Shown: positions 34,211-43,423 of the stretch, piece after piece
How the letters are laid out: each line of letters starts with the position of its first letter
Numbering within the stretch: the first letter of the stretch is position 1
Assembly: GCF_900182545.1 (NCBI RefSeq)
Contig: NZ_FXTJ01000010.1
Span: 62,001-126,000, forward strand
Length of the DNA: 64,000 nucleotides
From: Geodermatophilus aquaeductus
Lineage (GTDB): Bacteria; Actinomycetota; Actinomycetes; Mycobacteriales; Geodermatophilaceae
Direction of reading: 5' to 3'
Notes under the pieces: generated by a model
Database searches by the model: none
Seen by the model: the letters and a program-made list of their open reading frames with translations, nothing else
What the model was told of the DNA's origin: nothing
Translations under genes and position numbers: made by a program

Positions 34211-35125
34211 TCAGGGCACGCGCCAGGACCACTGCCGCCGGTCGAGCCGGTCGAGGAGCCTGCGGAGGGGGAGCGGGCGCCCCGCGGGGACGGGGACCGC
34301 CGCGGCCGGCCGGTCGACCTCGGCCCGCAGGGCCGAGCGCTCCGCCTCGAGCGCGGCGACCTCGGCGAGCAGCGCGGCCCGGCGCTCACGGGCGTCGGCG
34401 TCCCGGCGTGCCCGGGTGGCGGCCGCCGCGTCGTCCGCGCGCCGCCGCTCCTCGCGTCCCGTGCCGAGTACGCGGAGGGCCTCGTCCCGGGCCTGCAGCC
34501 GGGCGAGGTCCGCGTCCTCCCGGGCCCGCCGGCGGATCCGGGCGGCGTCCTCGGCGGCCCGCTGCTCGACCTGCCGCACCTCCTCCAGCCGCGCGCCGGC
34601 CTCGGCACGGGCACCGGCGAGCACCCGCTCGGCCTCGGCGGTCGTCCCGGCGATGCGGGCGGCCGCCTCCGCGGTCAGGCGCTCCGCCCAGGCCTCGGCG
34701 TCGGCGAGCACCGCCTCCGCCCGGGCGACCGTCCGCTCCGCCTCCGCCGCGGCGGCGGCGCGGTCGGCGGCCGCCTCGGCGCGCAGCTCCTCGGCCTGGT
34801 CGGCCGCCTCGGCGAGCACCGACCCGATCCGGTCGGACAGCCGCAGGGACTCCGCGCCCCCGCACGAGTGGGCCAGCAGGCGCCGGGCCTCCTCGAGGTC
34901 GGAGAGCGTGCGCAGGTGCCGGGTCAGGAGGTGCTCGCGCTCCCGGTCCGCGGTGGCGAGCTCGTCCTCGGCCCACCGCACGTAGGTGTCGACCTGGAAG
35001 CGGTCGTAGCCGGCCACGACCCGCCGGAACGCGGGCGCGGCCACGAGGACGGTGGGCAGGTCGCCGGAGACGTTCGGGTGCCGCCGGTCGGCGTCGTCCT
35101 CGGTGTGCAGCTCGGTCGTCGTCAT
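34211..35125 (-). CDS. DivIVA-like coiled-coil protein, paralogue of the gene at 48
   Basis: 304 residues, ATG at 35125 with GGGAGG upstream. The head region reads NVSGDLPTVLVAAPAFRR, then GYDRFQVDTYVRWAEDEL (residues 39-56), aligning closely with NLSGDL/GYDRLEVDNYVAWVEAEL of the first window gene. From about residue 70 to 270 it is an Ala/Glu/Arg coiled coil. The C terminus differs: a basic segment RPLPLRRLLDRLDRRQWSWRVP replaces the acidic/hydrophobic tail of the paralogue. Probably a membrane-curvature or polar scaffold; role inferred from the DivIVA-like head only. Confidence 0.75.
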   Translation of the reverse strand: MTTTELHTEDDADRRHPNVSGDLPTVLVAAPAFRRVVAGYDRFQVDTYVRWAEDELATADREREHLLTRHLRTLSDLEEARRLLAHSCGGAESLRLSDRIGSVLAEAADQAEELRAEAAADRAAAAAEAERTVARAEAVLADAEAWAERLTAEAAARIAGTTAEAERVLAGARAEAGARLEEVRQVEQRAAEDAARIRRRAREDADLARLQARDEALRVLGTGREERRRADDAAAATRARRDADARERRAALLAEVAALEAERSALRAEVDRPAAAVPVPAGRPLPLRRLLDRLDRRQWSWRVP

Positions 35126-35344
35126 GCCTGCCTCCCTCCGCGGGACCCGTCCCGGGTGCCGGGACGCTAGGGCGGCGGCGGGGGAGTGCGCCCGCGTGCC
35201 GGGACGGGATCACCGGGGAGAGCGCGCCGTCCCGCCTGATCGGGTCGGGGAGCCGCCGGTGCTCGCGGAGCGTGACGTCGCCCTCCCGGGTGGAACGCCG
35301 TGCGAGGGGGTCCCGCGGCCGACGGCGTCCCGCACCCTCGTGCC

Positions 35345-35659
35345 ATGGCACCCGACCCCGTCCCGCCGCGCCCCGGGAGCATGACCGTCCCGCCGTGGGC
35401 CGGCTGGGAGGACGTCCTGACCGGCCTGCTGCTCCTGCTCGTGGTCCTGGCGGTCGCCGCCGCCGTCGTCCTGTGGAGCGGGGCGGCGCGGGCGAGCGCG
35501 AGCGGCCGGGCCGACTGGCAGGCCGAGCTGGAGGCGCGGTCGGCCGGCCGGCGGATCTCGGGGACCGGGGAGGAGCGGGACCGGGTCGGCGCCACCGGGC
35601 CGGGTCACGGGCCGGACGGGGCCTGCCGGCGGCGGGCCAGCCACCGCGCGAGCGCGTAG
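35345..35659 (+). CDS. Small single-span membrane protein
   Basis: 104 residues from the ATG at 35345. A short Pro-rich N terminus is followed by one strong membrane helix, VLTGLLLLLVVLAVAAAVVLW (residues ~25-45), and a charged cytoplasmic tail (RADWQAELEARSAGRRISGTGEERD). No family recognised. The last 55 bp overlap the end of the membrane-protein gene on the minus strand, so one of the two C termini may be wrongly extended. It is divergent from the DivIVA-like gene with 219 bp between starts. Confidence 0.45.
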   Translation: MAPDPVPPRPGSMTVPPWAGWEDVLTGLLLLLVVLAVAAAVVLWSGAARASASGRADWQAELEARSAGRRISGTGEERDRVGATGPGHGPDGACRRRASHRASA

Positions 35660-36240
35660 CCGGCCCCGGCCAGGACCGCGGCCGGCGCCCACAGCCAGCG
35701 CGAGGTGATCGCGCCGAGGCAGTTGCCCAGCACCGTCCGCTCCTCGTCCCGGGCCGCGCGCGCCAGGGCCTCCCCGGCGGTGCCCCCGACGTCCCCCCGC
35801 GCGACGGCCACCTCGGCGCCGCGCTGCCGCGTCCCGTCGCTCTCGAGGGCACCGGCCGCCACCGCCGCACTGGCCCGGCAGGTGCGCCCGGCGTCGGTCG
35901 CGGCGAGCGAGGCCTGCAGGACCGGCGCGAGGACGAGCGTGGCCGCGAGCGCGCCCACCGCGCACGCCGCGGCGAGCTCGGCCCGGCCCCGGCGCGTGGC
36001 GGCTGCACCCGCGGGCAGGCGGAAGAAGGCCGCGAGCACCAGCAGCAGGGCGACCCCGGCGGCCGCGGCCAGCCAGTCCCACTCGCCCTGGCCGCCGAAG
36101 GTGAGCGCGACGACGGCGGCCAGCGCCGTGCCGAGCAGCGCCGCCCGGTCGACGTCGCGCTCGGTGCGCGCGGACCGGGGAGCGGGCGGCGGGACGTCGG
36201 GCACGGCCGGCACCTCCGTCCCGTCGGGACCCCGGCGCAC
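35605..36240 (-). CDS. Hypothetical four-helix membrane protein
   Basis: 211 residues from a GTG. The cytoplasmic N terminus (~40 residues, Pro/Arg-rich) precedes four hydrophobic helices: LLGTALAAVVALTFG, WLAAAAGVALLLVLAAFF, LAAACAVGALAATLVLAPVL and, at the far end, WLWAPAAVLAGAGYALARWL. Between the third and fourth is a ~70-residue soluble loop with two Cys (GRTCRASA and LGNCLGA) that may form a disulfide outside the cell. Function unknown. Confidence 0.6.
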   Translation of the reverse strand: MRRGPDGTEVPAVPDVPPPAPRSARTERDVDRAALLGTALAAVVALTFGGQGEWDWLAAAAGVALLLVLAAFFRLPAGAAATRRGRAELAAACAVGALAATLVLAPVLQASLAATDAGRTCRASAAVAAGALESDGTRQRGAEVAVARGDVGGTAGEALARAARDEERTVLGNCLGAITSRWLWAPAAVLAGAGYALARWLARRRQAPSGP

Positions 36241-36440
36241 CGGTCCCGGGCCATCTCACCGGAGCCGGGCCCGGCCGGGAAGCGCCTCCGGGACGGCGCG
36301 ACGCGCCGGGAGGCGACGCGCCGGAACTACTTGTCGACGTCGCGCCGTAACCCCTGACATCCGGACCCTCGGAGGTCCAGCATGGGCCCGGTCCGTCACG
36401 GGGGATCGGCCCAGCTGAGCAACAGGCGGGGGTGGGGTCT

Positions 36441-37613
36441 GTGACGGACCTGCGCACGGAACGACCCCCGGAGCTGCGCGAGCCGGGCCCGGTGCCCGGC
36501 GTCCCCGACCGGGACGAGCGGCCGCCGGCCCTCCCGGCACCCGCCCCCGTCGACGGCGTGCCGCTGACCCGCCTGCTCGCGCTGGTCCGGCTCACCGCGC
36601 CGCAGGCCTTGGAGCTGGGCGCGGACCTGCTGGCCGCGGCGGCGGGGCGGGCGGACTCCCCGGACCCCGACGCCGCCGGGCCGGACCGGGCGCTCGTCGG
36701 CACCGACGGGCGGGTGGTCCTCGCCCCCGGCGGTCACGGCGGCGGGTCGCCGACGGACGCCGCCGCGCTCGCGGCCCTGCTCGCCGACGTCGCGGACGCC
36801 GCCCGGCCGCCCGGTCGCACCCCGGAGCCGGCGGCCGTCCGGCTGCTGGCCCCGCTCGACAGCGCCGCGGCGGAGCTGCCCGACGCCGGCGTCCCCGCCG
36901 TCGCGGAGCGGCTCCAGGAGGCGGCCGCCGGGATCGACCGCGACGCGGTCCGCGCCGAGCTCGCCGCGCTGGCGCGCGCCGTGGCCGGCCGGACGGCGCC
37001 GGGGCAGGGCGGCGGACCGGCGGCGGCCTCCCCGGTCGCGGCACCGGCGCCCCGCGCGACCCGGAAGGAGCGCAGGACGGCGCTGCGCCGCGTCGGTGCC
37101 TGGGTGCTCTCGGTGCTGGTGCTCGCCGCGGTCGTCGCGGGGGAGATCGCCCTCTTCCGCGACGAGATCGCCGCCGACGTCGACCTGCTGCTCGACGCGG
37201 GACGCAGCGGGGACGAGCCGTCCGACGCGGAGGAGCCCGACGGCGTGCCGATCCCCCCGCCCGCCCCCGCGGCCGCGGGCGACGTGACCGCGGTCGACCT
37301 GCGCCCGCTGGCCGACTGCGCCCCGGCCGGACCCTGCACCGTGCGCCTCCTGGTCCGGCTCGTCCCGGCGCCCGACCCGCGGCCGGTGACCTGGTCCTAC
37401 CGGCTCGTCGACCGGTGCACGGGCGCGGCGACCACCGTGCCGGGCGGGACCCTCACCGTGCCGGGCGGCAGCCGGGCGGTGGCGGCCGTCGGCGTCGTCG
37501 CGCTGCCCGACCTGCCGGCCGTGGCGGTGCTCGCCGTCACCGAGCAGCCCGCGGTCGCGGCCTCCGCGCCGGTGTCCGCCGGCTCGTGCCTGCCCGACCG
37601 TCCGGCCGAGTGA
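36441..37613 (+). CDS. Single-span membrane protein upstream of the SEDS-PBP fusion
   Basis: 390 residues from the GTG at 36441 (GGTGGGG upstream; an in-frame GTG lies at 36432). Residues ~1-210 are Pro/Ala/Asp-rich with several helices (LTRLLALVRLTAPQALELGADLL). One membrane helix, AWVLSVLVLAAVVAGEIALF (~220-240), follows a Lys/Arg cluster (RATRKERRTALRR). The outer part (~255-390) has two Cys pairs (LADCAPAGPCTVRL, DRCTG...SCLP) and looks like a beta-rich domain. It sits 16 bp upstream of the SEDS-PBP gene, so a regulatory or partner role in wall synthesis is inferred. No recognisable kinase or PASTA domain. Confidence 0.65.
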   Translation: MTDLRTERPPELREPGPVPGVPDRDERPPALPAPAPVDGVPLTRLLALVRLTAPQALELGADLLAAAAGRADSPDPDAAGPDRALVGTDGRVVLAPGGHGGGSPTDAAALAALLADVADAARPPGRTPEPAAVRLLAPLDSAAAELPDAGVPAVAERLQEAAAGIDRDAVRAELAALARAVAGRTAPGQGGGPAAASPVAAPAPRATRKERRTALRRVGAWVLSVLVLAAVVAGEIALFRDEIAADVDLLLDAGRSGDEPSDAEEPDGVPIPPPAPAAAGDVTAVDLRPLADCAPAGPCTVRLLVRLVPAPDPRPVTWSYRLVDRCTGAATTVPGGTLTVPGGSRAVAAVGVVALPDLPAVAVLAVTEQPAVAASAPVSAGSCLPDRPAE

Positions 37614-37629
37614 CCCGGAGGAGACCGAC

Positions 37630-40600
37630 ATGTCGTTCGCGGGACCGGCCGGGCTCCCGGCGGAGGCACGGGAGGGCCGGCGGTGGACCCGCCGGCAGCG
37701 CCGCAGGCTGCACGGGGATCCCGCCGTGGCGCCGGGGGAGGACCTCGGCAGCCGGCGACGGACCCGGGAACGGCGCCGGGACCTCCGCAGCGCCGCCTTC
37801 GACCTGCTCGCCGTCGTCGCCGCCCTGGCGCTCGTCGGGTTCGGACTGGCGAACCTGTACCTCGTCGGCGCCACCGACCAGGCGGCGCGGCAGGGCCTCG
37901 TCGCCGCCGCCGGGGTGGTCGCCCTCGCGGTCTGCTGGCGGTTCCGCACCCGGTACCTGCGCGTCCTGGGCTGGGTCGCCTACGGCGCGGCGGTCGTCTT
38001 CCTCCTCGGCGTCCTCACGATGGGCCTGTCCGCGAACGGCGCCACCCGCTGGTTCGCGATCGGCCCCCTGACCTTCCAGCCCTCCGAGCTGGCCAAGCTC
38101 GGCCTGCTGCTGGTCCTCGCCACCGTGCTCGGCTCGGGCCGGCCGCCCTGGCAGCGGTTCACGCTGGCCGTGCTGCTCGCCGTCGTGCCGATCGCGCTGA
38201 CGCTGCTGCAGCCGGACCTCAGCACCACCATGCTGCTCGTCGTCCTCACGGCGTCGATGCTGGTCATCGGCCGGGTACCAGCGCGGTTCCTGCTGCCGGT
38301 GGCCGCCGCGGCGGTGGTGTCGGCACCGCTGCTGATCAGCCTGCTGCGGCCCTACCAGGTCCAGCGCCTCGGCAGCTTCCTGGTCGGCGCCCACGAGTCC
38401 CCGACCGGCTCGGGGTGGGCGCTGCGGCAGGCGCACATCGCCCTGGGGTCGGGCGGGCTGTTCGGGCGGACCGAGGACCCGCTGCGCGGACTGCGCGCGC
38501 AGTACCTGCCCGAGCGCGAGACCGACCTCGCCCTGGCCAGCCTGGTCGGGCAGTGGGGCCTGGTCGCCGGGGCGGCCGTGGTGCTCGCCGCGATCGTCCT
38601 GGTGTGGCGGCTCGCCCTGGCCAGCCGCGCGTCCCGCTCGCCGCACGGTGCGCTCGTGGGCGGCGGGCTGGCGGTCCTCCTCGGCCTGGAGGTCGTCGTC
38701 TCGGTCGGGGCCAACCTCGGGCTGCTGCCGCTGGCCGGCGTCCCGTTCCCGCTCCTGAGCTACGGCGGCACCGCGCTCGTGGTGCACCTGGCCGCGATCG
38801 GGGTGGTCCTGGCCGTCCGCCGCGACGGCGCCCGCCGGCGGCTGTGGGCGCCGCCGCGCCGGCGCAACCCGCGGCCGCGGCTGGTCCGGCTGATCGCCGT
38901 CGCCCTCTCGGCGCTGCTCGTCTCGTTCGGGGTCTACGGGTGGCGACTGCAGAGCACCCAGGGCGAGGAGCTCCAGGTCGTCGGGGACGAGCAGATGACC
39001 CGCTGCGTCCGGCTGCCCGCCGCGCGCGGCGCGATCACCGACCGGCACGACGAGCCGCTGGCCGTCGACGCGGCCGACGTCGGCAGCGGCGTGGACCGGG
39101 TGCTCGCCGTCCCGGCCCTCCTGCTGACCCGGCCCGCCGACGTCGACCTGCTGGCCGACCTCACCGGCCGGCCCCGGCCGGACCTGCACGCCGAGCTCGC
39201 CGCGGTGGACCGCACCACGCTGTCGCTGCCGGTGGCCGAGGTGCCCCGCAGCGCCGGCGACGCGGTCGCCGCCGCCGGGATCCCCGGGGTGTTCGTCGTC
39301 CCGGAGCCCCGCCGGGCGCATCCCCAGGGCACCGTCCTGGCCCCGGTGCTCGGCTTCGTCGGGGTGGCCACGCCCGAGGACGAGGAGCGCTGGCCCGGCC
39401 TGCCGCTGGGCCAGGTCGTCGGCCGCGCCGGGCTCGAGCAGGAGTACGACGCGGTGCTCCGCGGCGTCAACGGCCAGCAGTGCCTGTACGTGGACCCCAC
39501 CGGCGTGCCGGTGGCGCTGGGGGAGCGGCGCGACCCCGTGCGCGGTGCCGACCTGCGGCTGTCGATCGACCTGGGCCTGCAGCGCCAGATGGAGACCAGC
39601 CTGGCCGCGGCCGTGCTCGCCCAGCCCCGGCCGGTGGGCAAGATCGGTGCCGCCGTCGCGATGGACCCGCGGTCGGGGCAGGTCCTCGCCATGGCCAGCG
39701 CGCCGTCGTTCCCCGCCGACGTCTTCGGGCCGCCGGTCGACGCCGCGGCCCTGGAGGCGCTGAGCGCGGCACCGGGGTCACCGATGCTCGAGCACGTGAC
39801 GCAGGCGGTCGCGCCGCCCGGGTCGACGTTCAAGCTGGTCGTGGCCGCGGCCAACCAGGCCCACGGGGTGTTCGCGCCGGACCAGGTGATCCCCACCGGG
39901 GCGGACTTCACCTACGGCGGGCACACCTTCGGCAACTGGAAGCCGATGGGGCCGATGGACCTGGTGGAGTCCCTCGCCATCTCCAACGACGTGTACTTCT
40001 ACAAGCTCGCCGTCGCCCTCGGCGCCGACGCGCTGATCGAGACGTCCCGGGCGCTCGGGGTGGGGGAGCCCACCGGGATCGACCTGCCCGCCGAGTCCGG
40101 CGGCTACCTGGGCACGCCGGAGACCGTCGAGGAGCGGGGCGGCGCGTGGTACGGCGGCTCCACGGTCATCCTCGGCATCGGCCAGGGCGAGATCCAGGTG
40201 ACGCCCCTGCAGAACGCCCGGTGGACCGCCGCCGTCGCCACCGGCAACCTGGTCACCCCGCGGCTGGGCCTGGCCGTCGGGACCGACCCCGCCTCGTTCA
40301 CCGCGCTACCGGTGCCGACGGCGACGCCGCTGCCCTTCGCCGACGCGCTCGGGCCGGTCCGGGAGGGCATGCGGGCGGCGGTGACGGGCGGCACCGCGGT
40401 GCGCATGGCCGGCCTCCCCGCGCCTGTCGGCGCGAAGACCGGCACGGCGCAGGACGGCGGCCTCGCCGACACCGAGTACGACTACTGGATGACCGCCGCG
40501 GCGCCGATGGACGCCCCGGAGGTCGTCATGACCGCGCTCGTGCAGTCGGCCGACTCCGCCCCGCGCGGTGCGGGGACCGTGGTGACCGAGGGCCTGCGGC

Positions 40601-40656
40601 ACTACCTCGAGCACCGGGACGCCGTCCTCGCCACCGGCCCGGTGCAGGCCCCCTGA
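37630..40656 (+). CDS. SEDS (RodA/FtsW) peptidoglycan polymerase fused to a class B penicillin-binding protein
   Basis: 1008 residues in one uninterrupted frame; GGAGGAG before the ATG. Residues ~55-400 are a SEDS polymerase with about ten helices: FAIGPLTFQPSELAKLG, LQPDLSTTMLL (catalytic-type Asp196), GSGWALRQAHIALGSGGLFG, YLPERETDLALA and VPFPLLSYGGT. A basic linker (RRRLWAPPRRRNPRPR) leads to a new membrane helix (~422-440) and a PBP: RGAITDRHDEPLAVD, then SxxK in PPGSTFKLV (Ser732, Lys735), SND (785-787) and KTGTAQ (Lys936). Polymerase and crosslinking transpeptidase thus reside in one polypeptide. These are normally separate genes. It is convergent with mreB, 3 bp between stops. Confidence 0.93.
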   Translation: MSFAGPAGLPAEAREGRRWTRRQRRRLHGDPAVAPGEDLGSRRRTRERRRDLRSAAFDLLAVVAALALVGFGLANLYLVGATDQAARQGLVAAAGVVALAVCWRFRTRYLRVLGWVAYGAAVVFLLGVLTMGLSANGATRWFAIGPLTFQPSELAKLGLLLVLATVLGSGRPPWQRFTLAVLLAVVPIALTLLQPDLSTTMLLVVLTASMLVIGRVPARFLLPVAAAAVVSAPLLISLLRPYQVQRLGSFLVGAHESPTGSGWALRQAHIALGSGGLFGRTEDPLRGLRAQYLPERETDLALASLVGQWGLVAGAAVVLAAIVLVWRLALASRASRSPHGALVGGGLAVLLGLEVVVSVGANLGLLPLAGVPFPLLSYGGTALVVHLAAIGVVLAVRRDGARRRLWAPPRRRNPRPRLVRLIAVALSALLVSFGVYGWRLQSTQGEELQVVGDEQMTRCVRLPAARGAITDRHDEPLAVDAADVGSGVDRVLAVPALLLTRPADVDLLADLTGRPRPDLHAELAAVDRTTLSLPVAEVPRSAGDAVAAAGIPGVFVVPEPRRAHPQGTVLAPVLGFVGVATPEDEERWPGLPLGQVVGRAGLEQEYDAVLRGVNGQQCLYVDPTGVPVALGERRDPVRGADLRLSIDLGLQRQMETSLAAAVLAQPRPVGKIGAAVAMDPRSGQVLAMASAPSFPADVFGPPVDAAALEALSAAPGSPMLEHVTQAVAPPGSTFKLVVAAANQAHGVFAPDQVIPTGADFTYGGHTFGNWKPMGPMDLVESLAISNDVYFYKLAVALGADALIETSRALGVGEPTGIDLPAESGGYLGTPETVEERGGAWYGGSTVILGIGQGEIQVTPLQNARWTAAVATGNLVTPRLGLAVGTDPASFTALPVPTATPLPFADALGPVREGMRAAVTGGTAVRMAGLPAPVGAKTGTAQDGGLADTEYDYWMTAAAPMDAPEVVMTALVQSADSAPRGAGTVVTEGLRHYLEHRDAVLATGPVQAP

Positions 40657-40659
40657 GGG

Positions 40660-41649
40660 TCAGTTGCGGCCGTAGGCCGAGAGCAGCCGGCGGTTGCGCA
40701 GGGACCGCGCGGCGCCCTCGGCCACGCACGTCAGCGGCCGCTCGGCGACCGTCACGGGCAGGCCGAGGCTGCGCTCCAGCTCCGCGGCGAAGCCCCGGAC
40801 CTGGGAGGACCCGCCGAACACGAGCACGCCCTCGGCCATGACGTCGGCGATCGCCTGCGGGGCGAGGTCGTCCAGGCACGCGGCGAGGGTGCGGACGATC
40901 TCCTCGGTGATCGGCCGCACCGCGTCGGCCACCTCGCCGGCCTGCACCGTCGCCAGCCGCGGCCGGCCGGAGGCGGCGTCGCGGCCCTGGACGACCAGCG
41001 GGCCGTCCGCCTCCGCCCCGGACCGGATCTTGAGGTCCTCGGCCTCCAGCTCGCCGACGTGCAGCTGGTGCTGCTCGCGGACGTAGCGCGCCACGGCCAG
41101 GGTCATCTCGTCACCGGCGAGCTTGCTGGTCCGGTGCGCGAGGACGCCGCCGAAGCAGAACGCCGCGGCCTCGGCCGTGCCGCCCCCGACGTCCACGACC
41201 ATGTGCACCCGCCGCTCCAGCGGGTCGAGGCCGCAGCCCACCGCGCCGGCGATCGACTCGTCGAGCGCCGTGACCGGGCGGATGCCGGCCTCCTCGGCGG
41301 CCTCGAGGAGCGCCCGGTGCTCCAGCGCGGTCGAGCCGACGGGCACCCCGATGACGGCGCGCACGGGCAGGCTCCAGCCGCGCCGCCCGGCCCGGTGCAG
41401 GACCGAGCGCAGGTAGGTCCGGGCGGTCTCCAGGTCGGTGACGACGCCGTCGCTCAGCGGCCGGACGGCCGTGTAGCCGGTGGGGGCGCGGCCGAGCAGG
41501 TCGGCCGCCTCCCGCCCGACGGCGAGCACCCGCTCCCGGCGGGCGCGCCCGCGCTGCAGGAGCATGACGGTCGGTTCGTCGAAGAGGATGCCGTGGCGGA
41601 CGTCGCCCACGACCGTGTTGGCGGTGCCGAGATCGATGCCGAGTTCCAC
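40660..41649 (-). CDS. mreB: MreB-family actin-like protein
   Basis: 329 residues, ATG with a modest upstream GGAGG. Actin-fold phosphate loops are clear: ELGIDLGTANTVVGD at the N terminus and MVVDVGGGTAEAAAF in the middle, with SKLAGDEMTLAVARYV and VFGGSSQVRGFAAEL (adenosine motif) later. Length is close to the usual 330-345. MreB polymerises under the membrane and guides lateral wall synthesis or, in sporulating actinobacteria, spore-wall assembly. mreC and mreD are not next to it. Its 3' end meets that of the SEDS-PBP fusion. Confidence 0.88.
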   Translation of the reverse strand: MELGIDLGTANTVVGDVRHGILFDEPTVMLLQRGRARRERVLAVGREAADLLGRAPTGYTAVRPLSDGVVTDLETARTYLRSVLHRAGRRGWSLPVRAVIGVPVGSTALEHRALLEAAEEAGIRPVTALDESIAGAVGCGLDPLERRVHMVVDVGGGTAEAAAFCFGGVLAHRTSKLAGDEMTLAVARYVREQHQLHVGELEAEDLKIRSGAEADGPLVVQGRDAASGRPRLATVQAGEVADAVRPITEEIVRTLAACLDDLAPQAIADVMAEGVLVFGGSSQVRGFAAELERSLGLPVTVAERPLTCVAEGAARSLRNRRLLSAYGRN

Positions 41650-41867
41650 CCGCGTGTCCTCCTGACCGCTAGGGCGGCCCAGTCTGGGGGTGCGCCGGGG
41701 GCCGGGTCCACCACTCCCGGCCCGCCGTCCGGCGCCGACGGCGTGGCGCGGCGGACCCGCGGTCGCCAGGGGCCCGGAGCCCGCTCCGGCCGCGCCCGGG
41801 TCTGCGAGGATGCGGCGGGATCCGAGCCGAGGTCCGACGTGTGCCCGCCGAGTGTCCGGGGTGTCCC

Positions 41868-43289
41868 ATGACCGATGCGCGACCCGGCGGGCACGTGGTG
41901 CTCGAGACGGCGGACGGGACGGCCTACGCCTCGCTGCGCCGCCGACCCACGCCCCGCGCGGAGCGCTACGCCCTCGGGAAGGGGCTGCGCCGGCAGGTGC
42001 CCCGGTCCTCGCTCGGGCTGTGGGACCCGCCTCCCGGCCGCGCGGACGTCGTCGACCAGATCCGGGAGTCGCACGTCGGCCGGGTGGACCGGCTGATCCC
42101 GGTCCGGGTGGCCCGGATGGCCGCCTCCCCGTACGGCTTCCTGCGCGGGACGGCCGTGGTGATGGCCGCCGACGTCGCCGGGCTCCCGGCCACCGGCATT
42201 CGGCCGGTCGTCTGCGGCGACGCGCACCTCGGCAACTTCGGCTTCTACGCCTCGCCGGAGCGCGACCTGGTCATCGACCTCAACGACTTCGACGAGGCGC
42301 ACCCGGGGGGCTGGGAGTGGGACCTGCGCCGGCTCGCCGCAAGCACCTGGGTGGCCGGACGGCAGAACTCCGCCACCGAGGAGCAGTGCGGCCGCGCGGT
42401 GGCGTCCATGGCGCGCCGGTACCGGGAGCACCTGCGCCGGCTGGCCGGCGAGCCGCTCCTGGCGCGGTCGTTCGACCGGTTCGACGTCGGCCGGCTGCGC
42501 GCGACGGCGACGGACCGCTCGCTGCGCAGGGAGATCGAGCGGGCCTCGCGGCGGGCCCGCCGGCGGGTGAGCGACCGGGCCCTGCCCCGGTTCACCGAGG
42601 AGTCCGCGGAGGGCCGCCGGATCGTCGAGGAGCCGCCGCTGATCACCCGGCTCGACCCCGACGAGCGGGAGCAGGTGGCCGACGGCCTCGACGCCTACAC
42701 CGCCACGCTCCCCCCGCACTGGCGGCGGGTGCTCAGCGGCTACACGCTCGTCGACGTCGCCCACAAGGTGGTCGGGGTGGGCAGCGTCGGGCTGCGCGCC
42801 TTCGTCGCGCTGTGCGAGGGCAGCGGCGCCGACGACGTCGTCTTCCTGCAGCTCAAGCAGGCGCGCCGGTCGGTCCTGGCGCCCCACGTCCACGGCGACT
42901 CCGCCTGGCACGCCCACCAAGGGCAGCGGGTCGTGGAGTACCAGCAGGCCCTGCAGACGGTCAGCGACCCGCTGCTGGGCTGGACCACCATCGCCGGCCG
43001 GCAGTACTACGTCCGCCAGTTCCGGAACATGAAGGGCACGATCGCCGTCGACGCGCTGGACGCCCCCGCCCTCATCGACTACGCGGGGGTCTGCGGCCGG
43101 CTGCTGGCCAAGGGGCACGCCCGGACCAGCGGCGCCTCCATGATCGACGGCTACGTGGGCGGCTCGGACAAGCTCGACGCGGCGCTGTGCCGCTTCGCCC
43201 GGGCCTACGCCGACCAGACCGAGCGCGACCACGAGACCCTCGTGCGGGCCGTCGCCCGCGGCGTGCTCCCCTCCGAGCCGGGCGCCTGA
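41868..43289 (+). CDS. DUF2252 family protein
   Basis: 473 residues; the ATG at 41868 is preferred (CCGGGG upstream), with an in-frame GTG at 41841. Recognisable segments: RVARMAASPYGFLRGTAVVMA, PVVCGDAHLGNFGFYASPER, VIDLNDFDEAHPGGWEWDLRR, VDVAHKVVGVGSVGLRAF, FLQLKQARRSV and GRLLAKGHARTSGASMI. The GDxHLxNFG and DxNDFDE pattern is that of DUF2252, which resembles aminoglycoside-phosphotransferase/kinase folds, so ATP binding is plausible. Biological role unknown. Confidence 0.85.
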   Translation: MTDARPGGHVVLETADGTAYASLRRRPTPRAERYALGKGLRRQVPRSSLGLWDPPPGRADVVDQIRESHVGRVDRLIPVRVARMAASPYGFLRGTAVVMAADVAGLPATGIRPVVCGDAHLGNFGFYASPERDLVIDLNDFDEAHPGGWEWDLRRLAASTWVAGRQNSATEEQCGRAVASMARRYREHLRRLAGEPLLARSFDRFDVGRLRATATDRSLRREIERASRRARRRVSDRALPRFTEESAEGRRIVEEPPLITRLDPDEREQVADGLDAYTATLPPHWRRVLSGYTLVDVAHKVVGVGSVGLRAFVALCEGSGADDVVFLQLKQARRSVLAPHVHGDSAWHAHQGQRVVEYQQALQTVSDPLLGWTTIAGRQYYVRQFRNMKGTIAVDALDAPALIDYAGVCGRLLAKGHARTSGASMIDGYVGGSDKLDAALCRFARAYADQTERDHETLVRAVARGVLPSEPGA

Positions 43290-43319
43290 CGGGGGACCGG
43301 GCCGGGGCGGGAGGCGTCC

Positions 43320-43348
43320 TTGTGGTCCCGGTCACACGTCGTTACGGT
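43320..43348 (+). promoter_or_regulatory. Promoter for the glpX-glpD-crp cluster
   Basis: TTGTGG (43320-43325) and TACGGT (43343-43348) separated by 17 bp, a good housekeeping-type -35/-10 pair. The transcription start would be near 43355, about 145 bp before glpX. Confidence 0.5.
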
Positions 43349-43423
43349 CGACGCGGGTCGCCCCCCGGAGGGACGGGCGAGAGGACCTGAGCGCTCCCGG
43401 ACTCCCGAGCAGAGGTGCTGGCC

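Noticed and set aside
36315..36350. ECF-sigma promoter (GGAAC...CGTAA) before the single-span protein gene
   Set aside because: GGAACT is present but the -10 half and spacing do not match a known ECF consensus well enough to call.
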